Source of the DNA: Paenarthrobacter sp. JL.01a
GTDB taxonomy: Bacteria > Actinomycetota > Actinomycetes > Actinomycetales > Micrococcaceae
Direction of reading: 5' to 3'
NCBI RefSeq assembly: GCF_025452095.1
Contig: NZ_CP104877.1
Coordinates: 1,674,001 to 1,738,000, forward strand
DNA: 64,000 nt
Positions 1-9,324 of this stretch are shown in pieces. The number at the start of each line of letters is the position of its first letter. The stretch's first letter is position 1. Below the pieces are notes generated by a model. That model searched no databases. It worked only from the letters and a program-made list of their open reading frames with translations, and was not told where the DNA came from. The position numbers and the translations under genes were made by a program.

Positions 1-1938
1 AAGCACGTAACCCGGGCCATCGAAAACGGGGAGCATCTGCTGGTCCAGGCGGGAACGGGAACAGGTAAGTCTCTGGCTTACCTGATTCCGTTGATCGCAC
101 ATTCCATGGACAGCGACAAACCGACGCTCGTGTCCACCGCCACCTTGGCTCTCCAGACCCAGATTGTCGGCAGGGACCTGCCGCGGTTGCTGGAGACCAT
201 CAACCCCGCACTCGAGCGGCCGGTCAACGTGGCGCTCGTGAAGGGCCGTGCCAACTACGTCTGCCTGCAGAAGCTCGAGGGTGGCTTTCCCAGTGAAGAG
301 CCGTCGGAAGGCCAACTGTTCTCCCTGGGCGAGGACACCAGTGTTCCGCACTTCGCGGCGTCCATGGGAGGACCGCAATCACAGCTTGGCAAGGAAGTAG
401 TCCGCCTTCGTGAATGGGCTGAGAAGACTGCCACGGGCGACCGCGATGAACTGATGCCCGGCGTCACGGACCGGGCCTGGCGACAGGTGTCTGTGACGTC
501 CATGGAGTGCCTGGGGGCCCAGAAATGCCCACTCGCGGAGGAGTGCTTCAGCGAGCTGGCCCGGGCCCGGGCCGCTGAGGCCGACGTCGTTGTCACCAAC
601 CACGCCATGCTTGCCGTCAGCGCCTTCGAGGGCTTGGCCGTCCTGCCTGAATACGATGTCGTGGTGGTTGACGAAGCCCACGAACTGCAGGACCGCGTGA
701 CCGGTGCGGTGTCAGGGCAGTTGTCAGTGGCCATGGTCCATGCGGCTGCCTCCAGTGCACGGAAACACACGGCCATTACGGTCGATGCCCTCAACGCAGC
801 TGCCGATCGCCTTGATATGGCCATCGCCGGGGTCCCGAACGGCCTGTTGCCCAACGGACTGAACGACGAACAGCTCGACTGCCTGGACCAACTGCGCGAT
901 GCCACACGTGCTGCTCTGTCCGATTCGAAGACAGATTCCTCGAATGCCGCAGACGGCGGCAGGCAGCTGGCGCGGTCCCGGCTCATGCTCATCCTCGAGC
1001 TGTGCGAGCGGATGCTCGCGGCCAAGGAGAACCGGGAAGTAGTTTGGTTTTCCCGTAACAGCACCTTTGATCCCCAACAGGGATACTCGCAGCCTGACGA
1101 GACCGCGCCGGCGCTGATCAACATCGCCCCGCTGAGCGTCGCCGGCCGGTTGCGCGAAGGCTTGTTCGCCGACCACACGGTGGTGCTGACTTCGGCCACG
1201 CTGGCCATTGGCTCGGCTTTTGAACCCGCCGCCGGGGGTCTTGGCCTGATTGGTGACGGCGCCCCCAGCTGGACAGGTATCGACGTCGGTTCGCCGTTCG
1301 ATTACCCCAAGCAAGGGGTGCTGTACGTAGCGAAGCATCTTCCCAAACCCGGCCGCGGAACATCCCCTGAGGCCCTGGATGAGCTGGAAGACCTGATCCG
1401 GGCATCGGGCGGTGGAGCGCTGTGCCTGTTCTCATCACGGCGGGCATCCGAAGAGGCAGCAGAAGCCATGCGGCTGCGCCTTGATGTGGACATCCTCTGC
1501 CAGGGCGAGTCCACCATGGCGGCCCTGGTCAAGCAGTTCGCCGATGAGCCGGACACATGCCTCTTCGGAACCATGTCCCTGTGGCAGGGAGTGGACGTGC
1601 CAGGCGGTTCATGCCGCCTGGTGGTCATCGACCGGATTCCGTTCCCGCGGCCCGATGACCCCCTCATGACTGCCCGCTCCCGTGCGGTGGCGCAGTCCGG
1701 CGGCAACGGATTCATGGCGGTTTCGGCCACCCACGCTGCCACCCGGCTGGCGCAGGGCGCGGGGCGCCTGATCCGTTCAACGGGGGACAAGGGGGTAGTG
1801 GCCGTCCTGGATTCACGGCTCTCGACAGAACGCTATGGAGGGTTCCTGCGGGCCGCTCTGCCGCCCTTCTGGGCCACGACGGACCGTTCGGTGGTACGCG
1901 GCGTCCTGGAGCGCCTGGGATCCGCCCGGAAGGCCTGA
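1..1938 (+). CDS. DinG/XPD-like ATP-dependent DNA helicase (5' end outside window)
   Basis: The reading frame is open from the first base, and the Walker A motif (GTGTGKS) is encoded at about 52-75, before the first ATG at 91, so the true start lies upstream. A DEAH box (VVVDEAHE) follows at about 660-680. Between them sit four cysteines (NYVC, ECLGAQKC, ECF) placed like the iron-sulfur cluster of XPD/DinG superfamily 2 helicases. The C-terminal helicase half holds SLWQGVDVPG and a QGAGRLIR motif VI. Such enzymes unwind 5' tails, R-loops or damaged forks. It ends 4 bp before the lexA stop on the other strand, so the two genes converge. Family is clear; equivalence to E. coli DinG is only by similarity. 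Confidence 0.9.
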   Translation, partial: KHVTRAIENGEHLLVQAGTGTGKSLAYLIPLIAHSMDSDKPTLVSTATLALQTQIVGRDLPRLLETINPALERPVNVALVKGRANYVCLQKLEGGFPSEEPSEGQLFSLGEDTSVPHFAASMGGPQSQLGKEVVRLREWAEKTATGDRDELMPGVTDRAWRQVSVTSMECLGAQKCPLAEECFSELARARAAEADVVVTNHAMLAVSAFEGLAVLPEYDVVVVDEAHELQDRVTGAVSGQLSVAMVHAAASSARKHTAITVDALNAAADRLDMAIAGVPNGLLPNGLNDEQLDCLDQLRDATRAALSDSKTDSSNAADGGRQLARSRLMLILELCERMLAAKENREVVWFSRNSTFDPQQGYSQPDETAPALINIAPLSVAGRLREGLFADHTVVLTSATLAIGSAFEPAAGGLGLIGDGAPSWTGIDVGSPFDYPKQGVLYVAKHLPKPGRGTSPEALDELEDLIRASGGGALCLFSSRRASEEAAEAMRLRLDVDILCQGESTMAALVKQFADEPDTCLFGTMSLWQGVDVPGGSCRLVVIDRIPFPRPDDPLMTARSRAVAQSGGNGFMAVSATHAATRLAQGAGRLIRSTGDKGVVAVLDSRLSTERYGGFLRAALPPFWATTDRSVVRGVLERLGSARKA

Positions 1939-1942
1939 GAGG

Positions 1943-2686
1943 CTAGATGGAGCGAAGTACGGACACGACCTTGCCCATGATGGTTGCCTGGTCGCCGAGG
2001 ATGGGTTCGTACTGGGTGTTCTGGGGCAGCAGCCAGGTGTGTCCGTCCCGCTGACGGAACGTTTTCACGGTGGCTTCATCATCGAGCAGCGCCGCCACGA
2101 TGTCGCCGTTGATGGCGTCGTTCTGACGGCGGACAACCACCCAGTCACCGTCGCAGATGGCGGCATCGATCATGGAGTCTCCGGCGACCTTGAGCATGAA
2201 GAGCTCACCGTGTCCCACGAGCTGCCTGGGCAGCGGGAGCACGTCCTCAACGGTCTGGTCGGCTAGGATCGGCCCACCTGCTGCAATGCGGCCGACCAGC
2301 GGAACCATGGCGGTGTCGCTGGCGCTTGCCAGTTCGGTGACGGCCATCCCGCCGGCGCTTCGCAGCGTTGCCGGAGCCTCGACGCCCGGGATCGGGCCGC
2401 CGTCGAGGGTCAGGGGCATCAGCACCTCCATGGCGCGGGGTCGTTTGGGGTCCCTGCGGAGGTAGCCAAGTTTTTCCAGCTGTGACAGTTGGTGAGTCAC
2501 GCTGGACAGGCTGGCCAGTCCCACGGTGTCCCCAATTTCGCGCATGCTGGGCGGATAGCCGTTGTCATTGACTGAGCGCTGGATGGTCTCCAGGATCTTC
2601 TTCTGACGTACGGTCAGGCTCTTGGGAGTCTTTTGGGGCTGTTGGCTTCGCAGGGGTGCCCCGCCGCCTGTGGCTTTTGCTGCCAT
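1943..2686 (-). CDS. lexA: LexA, SOS response transcriptional repressor
   Basis: Represses DNA-damage genes and self-cleaves when RecA filaments form. The N-terminal winged helix reads [13 protein letters not shown] and [11 protein letters not shown]. The C-terminal S24 peptidase half has the cleavage-site region [10 protein letters not shown], nucleophile serine in GDSMIDA and general-base lysine in ATVKTF. I chose the ATG at 2686 (protein MAAKATGG, 247 aa) because an AGGAAAGG ribosome site lies about 11 nt upstream; a longer frame to 2767 exists without a comparable site. A LexA-type box at 2818-2833 lies in its upstream region, in line with autorepression. It is divergent from a LysM protein gene. 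Confidence 0.97.
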   Translation of the reverse strand: MAAKATGGGAPLRSQQPQKTPKSLTVRQKKILETIQRSVNDNGYPPSMREIGDTVGLASLSSVTHQLSQLEKLGYLRRDPKRPRAMEVLMPLTLDGGPIPGVEAPATLRSAGGMAVTELASASDTAMVPLVGRIAAGGPILADQTVEDVLPLPRQLVGHGELFMLKVAGDSMIDAAICDGDWVVVRRQNDAINGDIVAALLDDEATVKTFRQRDGHTWLLPQNTQYEPILGDQATIMGKVVSVLRSI

Positions 2687-2817
2687 GTTCGCCAATGCCT
2701 TTCCTTCCGCCCCGAAGAGAGCCGGGGATGCAGGGCCTGGAAAAAATGTCAGACCCTCCTGTTCCACTGAAACAGTGCTGTTTCTTCACTCAAACGTAGG
2801 GCAGGCACAGGCGTTTA

Positions 2818-2833
2818 TCAAACATTTGTTCTA
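2818..2833. promoter_or_regulatory. LexA-binding site (SOS box) upstream of lexA
   Basis: Reads TCAAACATTTGTTCTA, a good match to the actinobacterial SOS box TCGAACnnnnGTTCGA. It is 131 bp upstream of the chosen lexA start, on the promoter side. Confidence 0.75.
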
Positions 2834-2884
2834 GCGAGTCTCGACACCGTTCGTTGATAAGTGCTAAAAATGTCATAGCAAGGT

Positions 2885-2900
2885 TCGAATATGTGTTCTA
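2885..2900. promoter_or_regulatory. LexA-binding site (SOS box) in the lexA/LysM intergenic region
   Basis: TCGAATATGTGTTCTA has the SOS-box layout TCGAAY-N4-GTTCNA. It lies 132 bp before the LysM gene and could serve either divergent promoter. Confidence 0.75.
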
Positions 2901-2920
2901 TAAACCTCGCGCTGATGGTG

Positions 2921-2947
2921 GATGTTCGAACAAGCCGTTCGAACATC
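2921..2947. promoter_or_regulatory. Perfect 11-bp inverted repeat built from two LexA-like half-site pairs
   Basis: Arms 2921-2931 (GATGTTCGAAC) and 2937-2947 (GTTCGAACATC) flank AAGCC. Each arm contains the self-complementary octamer GTTCGAAC. The centre reads TCGAAC-N5-GTTCGA, an SOS box with one extra spacer base. It may bind LexA abnormally or fold as a hairpin in a transcript of the downstream LysM gene. Confidence 0.5.
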
Positions 2948-3032
2948 CGGCGTCGCCGGGAGGAACACAAAGAATTGGCAGCGCTGCTCCGGGGCCTCCG
3001 GAGCGGCGCAATAGCTCAGAAGGGCTCAGCTC

Positions 3033-3392
3033 ATGTCCGCAATCACTTCGTTCGCTGATTTCCGTACCGCACCGGCGCCCGCACGTCTTCGCCTCACCCG
3101 CCGGGGCCGCATGGTCTTCTTCGGAATCCCTGCCATGCTCCTGGTGGCTGCGCTCCTTAGCCTCGCCGGGGTTATCACCTCGCCAGCCAAGGCATCGGAC
3201 TCCCAGGTGCAGTTGCAGCCGCCCGTTGCAGTGTCCGTGACAGTGCAGCCCGGCCAGTCGCTGTGGGGTATTGCCGGTGCTGCCGCTCCGGAGCGGGACC
3301 CACGCGAAGTCATTGCCGAAATCATCCAGCTGAACGACCTCCGCGGTGGCCGGATCCTGCCGGGGCAGCAGTTGTTCGTACCGGCCCACTGA
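3033..3392 (+). CDS. LysM-domain membrane protein, probable SOS cell-division inhibitor (YneA/Rv2719c-like position)
   Basis: 119 aa. A basic cytosolic start (residues 1-25) is followed by one membrane segment (about 28-48, FFGIPAMLLVAALLSLAGV) and an external LysM module (about 67-118: VTVQPGQSLWGIA ... INDLRGG-like ... ILPGQQLFVP). LysM binds peptidoglycan. The start at 3033 has an AGAAGGG site 9 nt upstream. In Firmicutes and mycobacteria small LysM proteins divergent from lexA (YneA, Rv2719c) are LexA-controlled and delay division. Position, size, topology and the SOS boxes at 2885-2947 support the same role here; no activity can be read from sequence. Confidence 0.85.
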   Translation: MSAITSFADFRTAPAPARLRLTRRGRMVFFGIPAMLLVAALLSLAGVITSPAKASDSQVQLQPPVAVSVTVQPGQSLWGIAGAAAPERDPREVIAEIIQLNDLRGGRILPGQQLFVPAH

Positions 3393-3459
3393 TGCCCGCA
3401 ATACTTGTGTCTTTGCTCCGCCCGTACGTCACAGTTACTCGGCAGTCGCAGTGGCCCCT

Positions 3460-3465
3460 TAAACT
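3460..3465 (+). promoter_or_regulatory. -10 element of a leaderless hisC promoter
   Basis: TAAACT ends 7 nt before the GTG start at 3472. That places the transcription start on or next to the start codon, and no ribosome site is present. Confidence 0.55.
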
Positions 3466-3471
3466 GTTGTA

Positions 3472-4590
3472 GTGAGTGAGCAGCTTGAGCGACTTGACCG
3501 ACTTCCCCTCCGGACCAACCTGCGTGGATTGAGCCCCTACGGCGCACCGCAGCTCGATGTCCCCGTACTGCTCAATGTCAACGAAAACACCCATGGGGTC
3601 CCTGCCGATGTGCAGGCGGCCATTACAGAGGCAGTAGCAGCCGCCGCCACTGGCTTGAACCGCTACCCCGACCGCGAGTTCACCGACCTTCGGGTAGCCC
3701 TGGCGGAGTATCTCGGCCACGGCCTTTCTGCGGACAACATCTGGGCTGCCAACGGCTCCAACGAAGTCCTGCAACAAATTCTCCAGGCATTCGGCGGCCC
3801 GGGGCGCAAAGCCCTTGGTTTCCCTCCCACGTACTCCATGTACCCGCTGCTCGCCAGCGGAACGGACACTGAGTACGTCCGTGGCGTTCGTGCCGACGAC
3901 TACGGACTGGATGCGCAGTCGGCAGCCCAACAGGTCCGTGAGACCGAGGCCAACATCGTCTTCCTGTGCTCGCCGAACAATCCAACGGGCACAGGTTTGA
4001 CCCTGGATGTGGTTGAGGCTGTGTACGAAGCCGGCGAAGCAAGCCAGGCCATCGTGATCGTGGATGAGGCCTACCACGAGTTCGCCCACGACAACACTCC
4101 CAGTGCCCTGACCCTCCTGCCCGGGCGCGAGCGTTTGATCGTCTCCCGCACCATGAGCAAGGCGTTCGCCTTGGCTGGAGCACGGCTTGGCTACATGGCT
4201 GCGGCCCCGGAGGTGACAGACGCGATCCGGCTGGTACGACTCCCGTACCACCTCTCGGCCATCACCCAGGCCACCGCCCTCGCGGCGTTGACGCACCGCG
4301 AAGCCCTTATGGCCGACGTCGAAGACATCAAGGTCCAGCGGGATCGCATCGTGACCGAACTTATCCGCATGGGACTCAAGCCCGCGGCGTCGGACTCCAA
4401 CTACGTCTTTTTCGGCGGGCTGGAGGATCCCCACACGATTTGGCAGGGCCTGCTCGATGCCGGCGTGCTGATCCGCGATGTCGGCATCCCCGGGCACTTG
4501 CGCGTCACGGCCGGAACCGAGCCGGAAACCACTGCCTTCCTGGAGGCGCTGGAAGCCCTCCTGGGCGGCGCGGTTTCCCAGCGCGTCTAA
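3472..4590 (+). CDS. hisC: Histidinol-phosphate aminotransferase
   Basis: 372 aa, class I/II PLP-dependent aminotransferase. It converts imidazole-acetol phosphate plus glutamate to histidinol phosphate. Visible are NVNENTHG (substrate entry loop), the [10 protein letters not shown] cofactor phosphate loop, [18 protein letters not shown] and the PLP lysine in [20 protein letters not shown] start at 3472 with a likely leaderless promoter. It heads a collinear group hisC-hisB-hisH-ORF-priA; hisD, normally next to hisC, is absent from the window. Confidence 0.97.
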   Translation: MSEQLERLDRLPLRTNLRGLSPYGAPQLDVPVLLNVNENTHGVPADVQAAITEAVAAAATGLNRYPDREFTDLRVALAEYLGHGLSADNIWAANGSNEVLQQILQAFGGPGRKALGFPPTYSMYPLLASGTDTEYVRGVRADDYGLDAQSAAQQVRETEANIVFLCSPNNPTGTGLTLDVVEAVYEAGEASQAIVIVDEAYHEFAHDNTPSALTLLPGRERLIVSRTMSKAFALAGARLGYMAAAPEVTDAIRLVRLPYHLSAITQATALAALTHREALMADVEDIKVQRDRIVTELIRMGLKPAASDSNYVFFGGLEDPHTIWQGLLDAGVLIRDVGIPGHLRVTAGTEPETTAFLEALEALLGGAVSQRV

Positions 4591-4637
4591 ACTTGTCAAT
4601 AGACCAATCCATCCTCCCTGTAGAAGGACGTTCCCCA

Positions 4638-5264
4638 ATGAGCGAAACCGGCGCTACGCCGTCCGCTGCCCGCACTGCCCGCATGGAGCGCACCACCAGC
4701 GAGTCCTCCGTGCTAGTGGAAATCAACCTGGATGGCTCCGGCATTTCGGACATCAGCACCTCAGTACCCTTCTACGACCACATGCTGACCGCCCTGTGCA
4801 AGCACTCGCTGATCGACATGACCGTCAAGGCTACCGGTGACACCCACATCGATGCCCACCACACCGTGGAAGACGTCGCTATTACCTTTGGCGAGGTCCT
4901 GCGTACGGCTTTGGGCAACAAGGCCGGCATCCGTCGCTTCGGCGAAGCCACCGTGCCGCTGGATGAGGCCTTGGCGCACGCCGTCGTGGATGTTTCCGGC
5001 CGCCCCTACCTGGTCCACGGCGGTGAGCCCGCCGGGCAGGAGTACCACCTCATCGGCGGGCACTTCACAGGTTCACTGACACGGCACGTTTTCGAGGCGA
5101 TTACTTTGCACGCTGGGATTTGCCTGCACATGAACGTTATCGCGGGCCGCGATCCGCACCACATTGTCGAAGCCCAGTTCAAGGCGTTCGCGCGTGCACT
5201 CCGCGCGGCTGTTGAGTCCGATCCCCGTGTTGAGGGTATCCCGTCCACCAAGGGGGCCCTGTGA
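4638..5264 (+). CDS. hisB: Imidazoleglycerol-phosphate dehydratase
   Basis: 208 aa, monofunctional dehydratase as usual in actinobacteria (no HAD phosphatase half). It forms imidazole acetol phosphate from imidazoleglycerol phosphate with manganese. The paired metal motifs are visible: [11 protein letters not shown] near residue 75 and [17 protein letters not shown] near 175; FYDHMLTAL and [12 protein letters not shown] are also typical. ATG at 4638 lies 47 bp after hisC. The stop overlaps the GTG of hisH by 4 bp (GTGA), indicating translational coupling. Confidence 0.97.
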   Translation: MSETGATPSAARTARMERTTSESSVLVEINLDGSGISDISTSVPFYDHMLTALCKHSLIDMTVKATGDTHIDAHHTVEDVAITFGEVLRTALGNKAGIRRFGEATVPLDEALAHAVVDVSGRPYLVHGGEPAGQEYHLIGGHFTGSLTRHVFEAITLHAGICLHMNVIAGRDPHHIVEAQFKAFARALRAAVESDPRVEGIPSTKGAL

Positions 5265-6004
5265 GCGGCCAGTTTTTGAAAGACGGAGCAGTGGCCGACG
5301 CCACCGCTTCGGTGAAGCCTGAGTCACCGGAGGGCAAGCCGACGGTGACGGTTTTGGATTACGGATCCGGCAACGTCCGTTCCGCCGTCCGCGCCCTCGA
5401 AAGGGCAGGGGCGCACGTACTGCTCAGCTCCAAGCCGGAGGACGTGCTCAACGCCGACGGGCTGGTTGTTCCCGGAGTCGGTGCCTACGAGACCGTGATG
5501 AAGGAGCTCAAAGCCGTTGATGCCATTCGGATGATTGGCCGCCGTGTTGCCGGTGGGCGTCCGGTGCTGGCTATCTGCGTGGGTTTGCAGGTTCTCTTCG
5601 AAGCCGGTGTCGAGCACGGCACCGAGTCCGAAGGCATGGCTGAATGGCCCGGCAAGGTGGAGCTGCTTCCGGCTCCCGTGGTGCCGCACATGGGCTGGAA
5701 CACTGTGGACGTCCCAGAAGGTTCCAAACTCTTCGCAGGGGTCGAGCAGGAACGTTTCTACTTCGTGCACTCGTATGGGGTGCAGGAGTGGAACTTCGAC
5801 GTTGTCCAGCCCCGCATGGCGCCTCCGATGGTTACCTGGTCCGAGCACGGCGCACGGTTCATTGCCGCCGTCGAGAATGGTCCACTCTGCGCTACCCAGT
5901 TCCACCCCGAGAAATCAGGGGATGCCGGAGCAAGGCTCCTGCGCAACTGGGTCGAGGGCCTGCGGAAGCCCGCTCCGGAATCGTCCGGGAGCGGTGCTGC
6001 CTGA
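5261..6004 (+). CDS. hisH: Imidazole glycerol phosphate synthase, glutaminase subunit
   Basis: 247 aa class I glutamine amidotransferase that supplies ammonia to HisF. The oxyanion segment VPGVGAYE, the nucleophile cysteine in [12 protein letters not shown] and the catalytic His-x-Glu in [12 protein letters not shown] are visible. The N-terminus is about 27 residues longer than the usual [10 protein letters not shown] start, suggesting either a real extension or initiation downstream; the 4-bp overlap with hisB favours 5261. hisF is not in this window. Confidence 0.96.
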   Translation: MSGQFLKDGAVADATASVKPESPEGKPTVTVLDYGSGNVRSAVRALERAGAHVLLSSKPEDVLNADGLVVPGVGAYETVMKELKAVDAIRMIGRRVAGGRPVLAICVGLQVLFEAGVEHGTESEGMAEWPGKVELLPAPVVPHMGWNTVDVPEGSKLFAGVEQERFYFVHSYGVQEWNFDVVQPRMAPPMVTWSEHGARFIAAVENGPLCATQFHPEKSGDAGARLLRNWVEGLRKPAPESSGSGAA

Positions 6005-6163
6005 ATGTGGTCTGTAGTCCTTATGGGCCTGGCGGGACTGTTGGTGGGTGGGGGAGTCTCCTTCCATCAACAGAAGAAGCCCCGCTGGGTTTCCATTTCT
6101 TTTTACATGCTGGCCGGGATGTCCCTGCTGGCTGCCTACCTCCTGACACTTCCCGCCAACTGA
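6005..6163 (+). CDS. Small two-helix membrane protein between hisH and priA
   Basis: 52 aa, starting at the ATG directly after the hisH stop (TGA 6002-6004, ATG 6005-6007) and ending at TGA 6161-6163. It has two hydrophobic segments (residues about 3-19, [17 protein letters not shown], and 34-49, [17 protein letters not shown]) joined by a basic, aromatic loop [10 protein letters not shown]. The loop charge suggests it faces the cytoplasm. No function recognised. Contiguity with hisH and the clean hydrophobic pattern argue for a real gene. Confidence 0.7.
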   Translation: MWSVVLMGLAGLLVGGGVSFHQQKKPRWVSISFYMLAGMSLLAAYLLTLPAN

Positions 6164-6209
6164 ATCGCGGCGTGGTACGCCGGCGAACCCTCACACTGCA
6201 AGGACCCTC

Positions 6210-6953
6210 ATGACCACCTCCTCCCAGTCCGTCCTGGAACTCCTGCCTGCCGTCGATATTGTCGACGGCCAGGCGGTGCGCCTCCTGCAAGGAGAGGCAG
6301 GCTCGGAAACCAGCTATGGAACTCCCCTCGAGGCAGCCCTCAACTGGCAGAATGCCGGGGCGGAGTGGGTTCACATGGTTGACTTGGACGCTGCTTTCGG
6401 CCGGGGAAACAACGCCGCGCTCATCAGCGAGGTTGTCTCGCAGCTCAACGTCAAAGTTGAGCTGTCCGGCGGCCTGCGGGATGACGCATCCCTTGAGCGT
6501 GCCCTCGAACTGGGCGTTGCGCGGGTGAACCTCGGTACGGCTGCATTGGAGAACCCGGACTGGACCAAGCGGGCGATCGAGCGTTTTGGTGACCAGATCG
6601 CCGTCGGGCTTGATGTCCGGGGTACCACCCTTGCCGGCCGCGGCTGGACGAAGGAGGGCGGGGACCTGTGGGAGGTGCTGGCCCGGCTCGAGGACGCAGG
6701 GTGTGCCCGTTACGTTGTGACGGATGTGACCAAGGACGGCACCTTGCAGGGCCCCAACGTGGATCTGCTGCGCCAGATGGTGGAGAAGACCGGCAAGCCG
6801 GTTGTGGCTTCGGGCGGTATCTCCAGCCTGGAGGACCTCCGGGTCCTGCGCGAACTGGTGCCGCTCGGTGTTGAGGGTGCGATTGTTGGCAAGGCTCTGT
6901 ATGCCGGCGCCTTCACCTTGCCCGAAGCCCTGGACGTGGCCGGCCGCCGCTGA
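6210..6953 (+). CDS. priA: ProFAR isomerase, probably bifunctional HisA/TrpF (PriA)
   Basis: 247 aa TIM barrel that isomerises ProFAR in histidine synthesis. In Actinobacteria the same enzyme (PriA) usually also does the TrpF step of tryptophan synthesis. Features are [15 protein letters not shown] with the first catalytic Asp, [34 protein letters not shown] with the second catalytic Asp, and [12 protein letters not shown]. An AAGGA site precedes the ATG. The stop shares one base with the next gene (TGATG). Dual activity is inferred from lineage. Confidence 0.93.
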   Translation: MTTSSQSVLELLPAVDIVDGQAVRLLQGEAGSETSYGTPLEAALNWQNAGAEWVHMVDLDAAFGRGNNAALISEVVSQLNVKVELSGGLRDDASLERALELGVARVNLGTAALENPDWTKRAIERFGDQIAVGLDVRGTTLAGRGWTKEGGDLWEVLARLEDAGCARYVVTDVTKDGTLQGPNVDLLRQMVEKTGKPVVASGGISSLEDLRVLRELVPLGVEGAIVGKALYAGAFTLPEALDVAGRR

Positions 6954-7891
6954 TGGGCCGCCATTCAGCTGAATCGGAATCCAACCAGCGGGAATCAAAC
7001 CAGCCGGAATCCAGCCGGCCGGAAAAGCGTGAACTGCCCGGTCACATTGCGGCCGCGTTGGCCGGCGCGGGCGGGGCGACGGACTCGGCGGGTCAGCCGT
7101 GGGCCGGACGCAGCCTGGCCGGTGACGACGCCAGGATCCACAACTTCGACGACGACGATGGAAGCGCGGCCGCCGGTTACGTCGCCGCCATAGGGGAGTT
7201 GCTCAACGGCACCGGCGGCGAGGCCGAAGTAGTAGCCTCCCTTGCGACTGCCCGGGTCTTTGTTCCGGTGGTGGCCCAACTGGCCGAGGAAGCCGAAGGT
7301 GTCGACGGACTGCATGCCGACAAACAGGCCGATATGGCATTGGTCACACTCAAGGCTCCCGACGGCCGGACGGCAATGCCGGTGTTCACCTCCGCGGCTG
7401 CCTTGGAGTTGTGGCACCCGCAGGCGCGCCCGGTAGCTGTTTACGCCGCGCGGGCGGCGCTTTCGGCGGTATCGGAAGGCGCCCAGCTGTTGGTTGTGGA
7501 TCCCGGTTCCGAGTTCGCCTTCGTGGTCAGGCGCCCGGCGCTGTGGGCTCTGGCCCAGCAGAAGGACTGGACGCCGTCATACCTGGATGATCAACTGGAG
7601 ACTGCTCTCGTTTCGACAATTTCAGGCTTCACCGCGGTCCGGCGCCTTGAGACGCAGGCTGGTGGTGGCGTCGCATCCCTCACGTCCGACGGACGTCAGG
7701 TGCAAGGCGGCGGTGCCGGTCCGGAGCTGCGTGTGGTGCTCTTCCTTGAGGACGGGCTGGATGCCGCGGCGGTGCAGACGCTTGTCGGCCAGTTGAACGA
7801 AGCATGGGCAAGCATGGATTCCTTTGCCGAGGGTGTCGATTCCATGGAGATCAAACTGCAGCGTGCAGCACAGGAGCCCGCGCCGCACTAA
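6953..7891 (+). CDS. SseB-family N-terminal domain protein
   Basis: 312 aa. The first 30 residues are a polar Ser/Asn/Glu/Pro repeat (ESNQRESNQPESSRPE). An SseB-type domain spans roughly residues 85-190, with RVFVPVVAQ, DMALVTLKAPDGRTAMPVFTS and YAARAALSAVSEGAQLLVVDPGSEFAFVVRRPAL. No catalytic motif is visible and the molecular role of SseB domains in actinobacteria is unknown. The ATG overlaps the priA stop, so it is co-translated with the his genes, and the MFS gene follows 45 bp later. Confidence 0.8.
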   Translation: MGRHSAESESNQRESNQPESSRPEKRELPGHIAAALAGAGGATDSAGQPWAGRSLAGDDARIHNFDDDDGSAAAGYVAAIGELLNGTGGEAEVVASLATARVFVPVVAQLAEEAEGVDGLHADKQADMALVTLKAPDGRTAMPVFTSAAALELWHPQARPVAVYAARAALSAVSEGAQLLVVDPGSEFAFVVRRPALWALAQQKDWTPSYLDDQLETALVSTISGFTAVRRLETQAGGGVASLTSDGRQVQGGGAGPELRVVLFLEDGLDAAAVQTLVGQLNEAWASMDSFAEGVDSMEIKLQRAAQEPAPH

Positions 7892-7936
7892 TGGCAGTTC
7901 CGGTTCCCCGGGGTTGCCCGGGGAAATGAGGATTGA

Positions 7937-9241
7937 GTGAACTTCGCTCTCTACAAAGAGATGCTGTCCATCCGGCCTGTCCGGCGCTTGCTGGTGGTGG
8001 GCATGATTGCCCGCATCCCGCATTCCGCTGCCGGGGTGCTCCTGACACTTCACATCGTCCTGACACTTGGGCAAGGGTATGCCGCTGCGGGTGCGGCGGC
8101 CGCCGTCATGACCATCGGCATCGCTTTGGGGGCACCTTGGCGTGGCCGCAGGGTGGATATGGTGGGGCTGCGGAAAGCCCTGATCCCTTCAGTCATTTTC
8201 GAGACCGTGATTTGGTCGGTTGTGCCGCATGTTTCCTACCAGTGGCTTCTGCCGCTGGTGTTTGTCGGCGGCCTCTTTACCTTGCCGATCTTCAGCGTTG
8301 TCCGGCAGTCGCTGGGTGTCCTCGTGGATGGGGAACAGCGCCGGTCGGCGTTCGCCCTGGACTCCATTGCCACCGAGCTGGTTTTCATGATTGGTCCGGC
8401 TGTGGGCGCCGTGGTGGCGACCAGCGGCTACTCGGCCCTCGGTCTCACAGCCGTTGGTGTCTCCGTTTCCGTGGCCGGACTTTTCCTGATGTGGTTCAAC
8501 CCTCCGACCCGGAGCGAGGTTGCGTGCACGCCGGAGGAGTCCGCTGATCGGGAGTCTGCCGATTTGGCCGCGGCGGAGGCCGCTATGGTCGCTTCGGCTC
8601 CTGCGCACGTCCAGGAAGCGGCCTCCGAGATGGCATCCGCGAACTCGCGTACTTCGGCTCTGAAGAACCGGGTGGCCAGGAACTTCACCTGGTTTACGGT
8701 TTCCGTTGCTGCGCTCTTCGCAGTAGCGGCCGGTTCCGGCATGGTGCTCAGCGGCTCCGACGTCAGCATTGTGGGGCTGCTGGAGCGGGGCGGGCACCAA
8801 AATGAAATCGGCATCGTCTTCTTCTTCTGGTGTGCGGCCTCGGTGGTCGGCGGCCTGATCTACGGCTCGATGAAGCGGTCCGTTTCGCCCATGATCCTCC
8901 TGCTGGGCATGGCCGCTTTGACCATTCCGATGGGCTTCGCCCATGACACCTGGACCCTTGCGTTCCTCTCGCTCCTTCCGGGCCTGTTGTGTGCCCCGGT
9001 CCTGTCCGCGTCCTCCGAGAAGGTAGCGGACCTGGTGGATGAGGAGCGGCGCGGCGAGGCCATGGGTTGGTACGGCTCTGCCCTCACCGCCGGTGTCGCT
9101 TTGGGTGCCCCCTTGGCCGGGGTCTTCATCGACAATGTCGGCCCGTCCGGGGGATTCGCGGCGGTGGGGATTGCCGGCGTCGCGCTGTGCGCGACGGGTT
9201 TGGTCCTGACGTCCATCCGTCGTCGTGCCGCCCGGGTCTGA
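7937..9241 (+). CDS. MFS transporter, substrate unknown
   Basis: 434 aa with about 12 hydrophobic segments in two halves separated by a polar, Glu/Ala-rich loop (about residues 195-250). The between-helix motif APWRGRRVDMVGLRK resembles the MFS loop 2-3 signature. GTG start at 7937 has a GAGGAT site just upstream. It lies at the end of the his-priA-sseB run and may be read through from it. No residue pattern reveals the substrate; a drug or metabolite exporter is likely. Confidence 0.88.
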   Translation: MNFALYKEMLSIRPVRRLLVVGMIARIPHSAAGVLLTLHIVLTLGQGYAAAGAAAAVMTIGIALGAPWRGRRVDMVGLRKALIPSVIFETVIWSVVPHVSYQWLLPLVFVGGLFTLPIFSVVRQSLGVLVDGEQRRSAFALDSIATELVFMIGPAVGAVVATSGYSALGLTAVGVSVSVAGLFLMWFNPPTRSEVACTPEESADRESADLAAAEAAMVASAPAHVQEAASEMASANSRTSALKNRVARNFTWFTVSVAALFAVAAGSGMVLSGSDVSIVGLLERGGHQNEIGIVFFFWCAASVVGGLIYGSMKRSVSPMILLLGMAALTIPMGFAHDTWTLAFLSLLPGLLCAPVLSASSEKVADLVDEERRGEAMGWYGSALTAGVALGAPLAGVFIDNVGPSGGFAAVGIAGVALCATGLVLTSIRRRAARV

Positions 9242-9265
9242 GGCGCAACAAAGCCATCAGACGAC

Positions 9266-9300
9266 GACGGCGGGCCGACCAATGTGGTCGACCCGCCGTC
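9266..9300. terminator. Hairpin between convergent MFS and DUF1844 genes
   Basis: Arms 9266-9281 and 9285-9300 pair over 16 positions with one mismatch around a 3-nt loop. There is no clear U-tract, so it is a stable hairpin that may end transcripts from both sides. Confidence 0.6.
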
Positions 9301-9324
9301 GGTGGTTATCCAGGCAGTCCGCGG

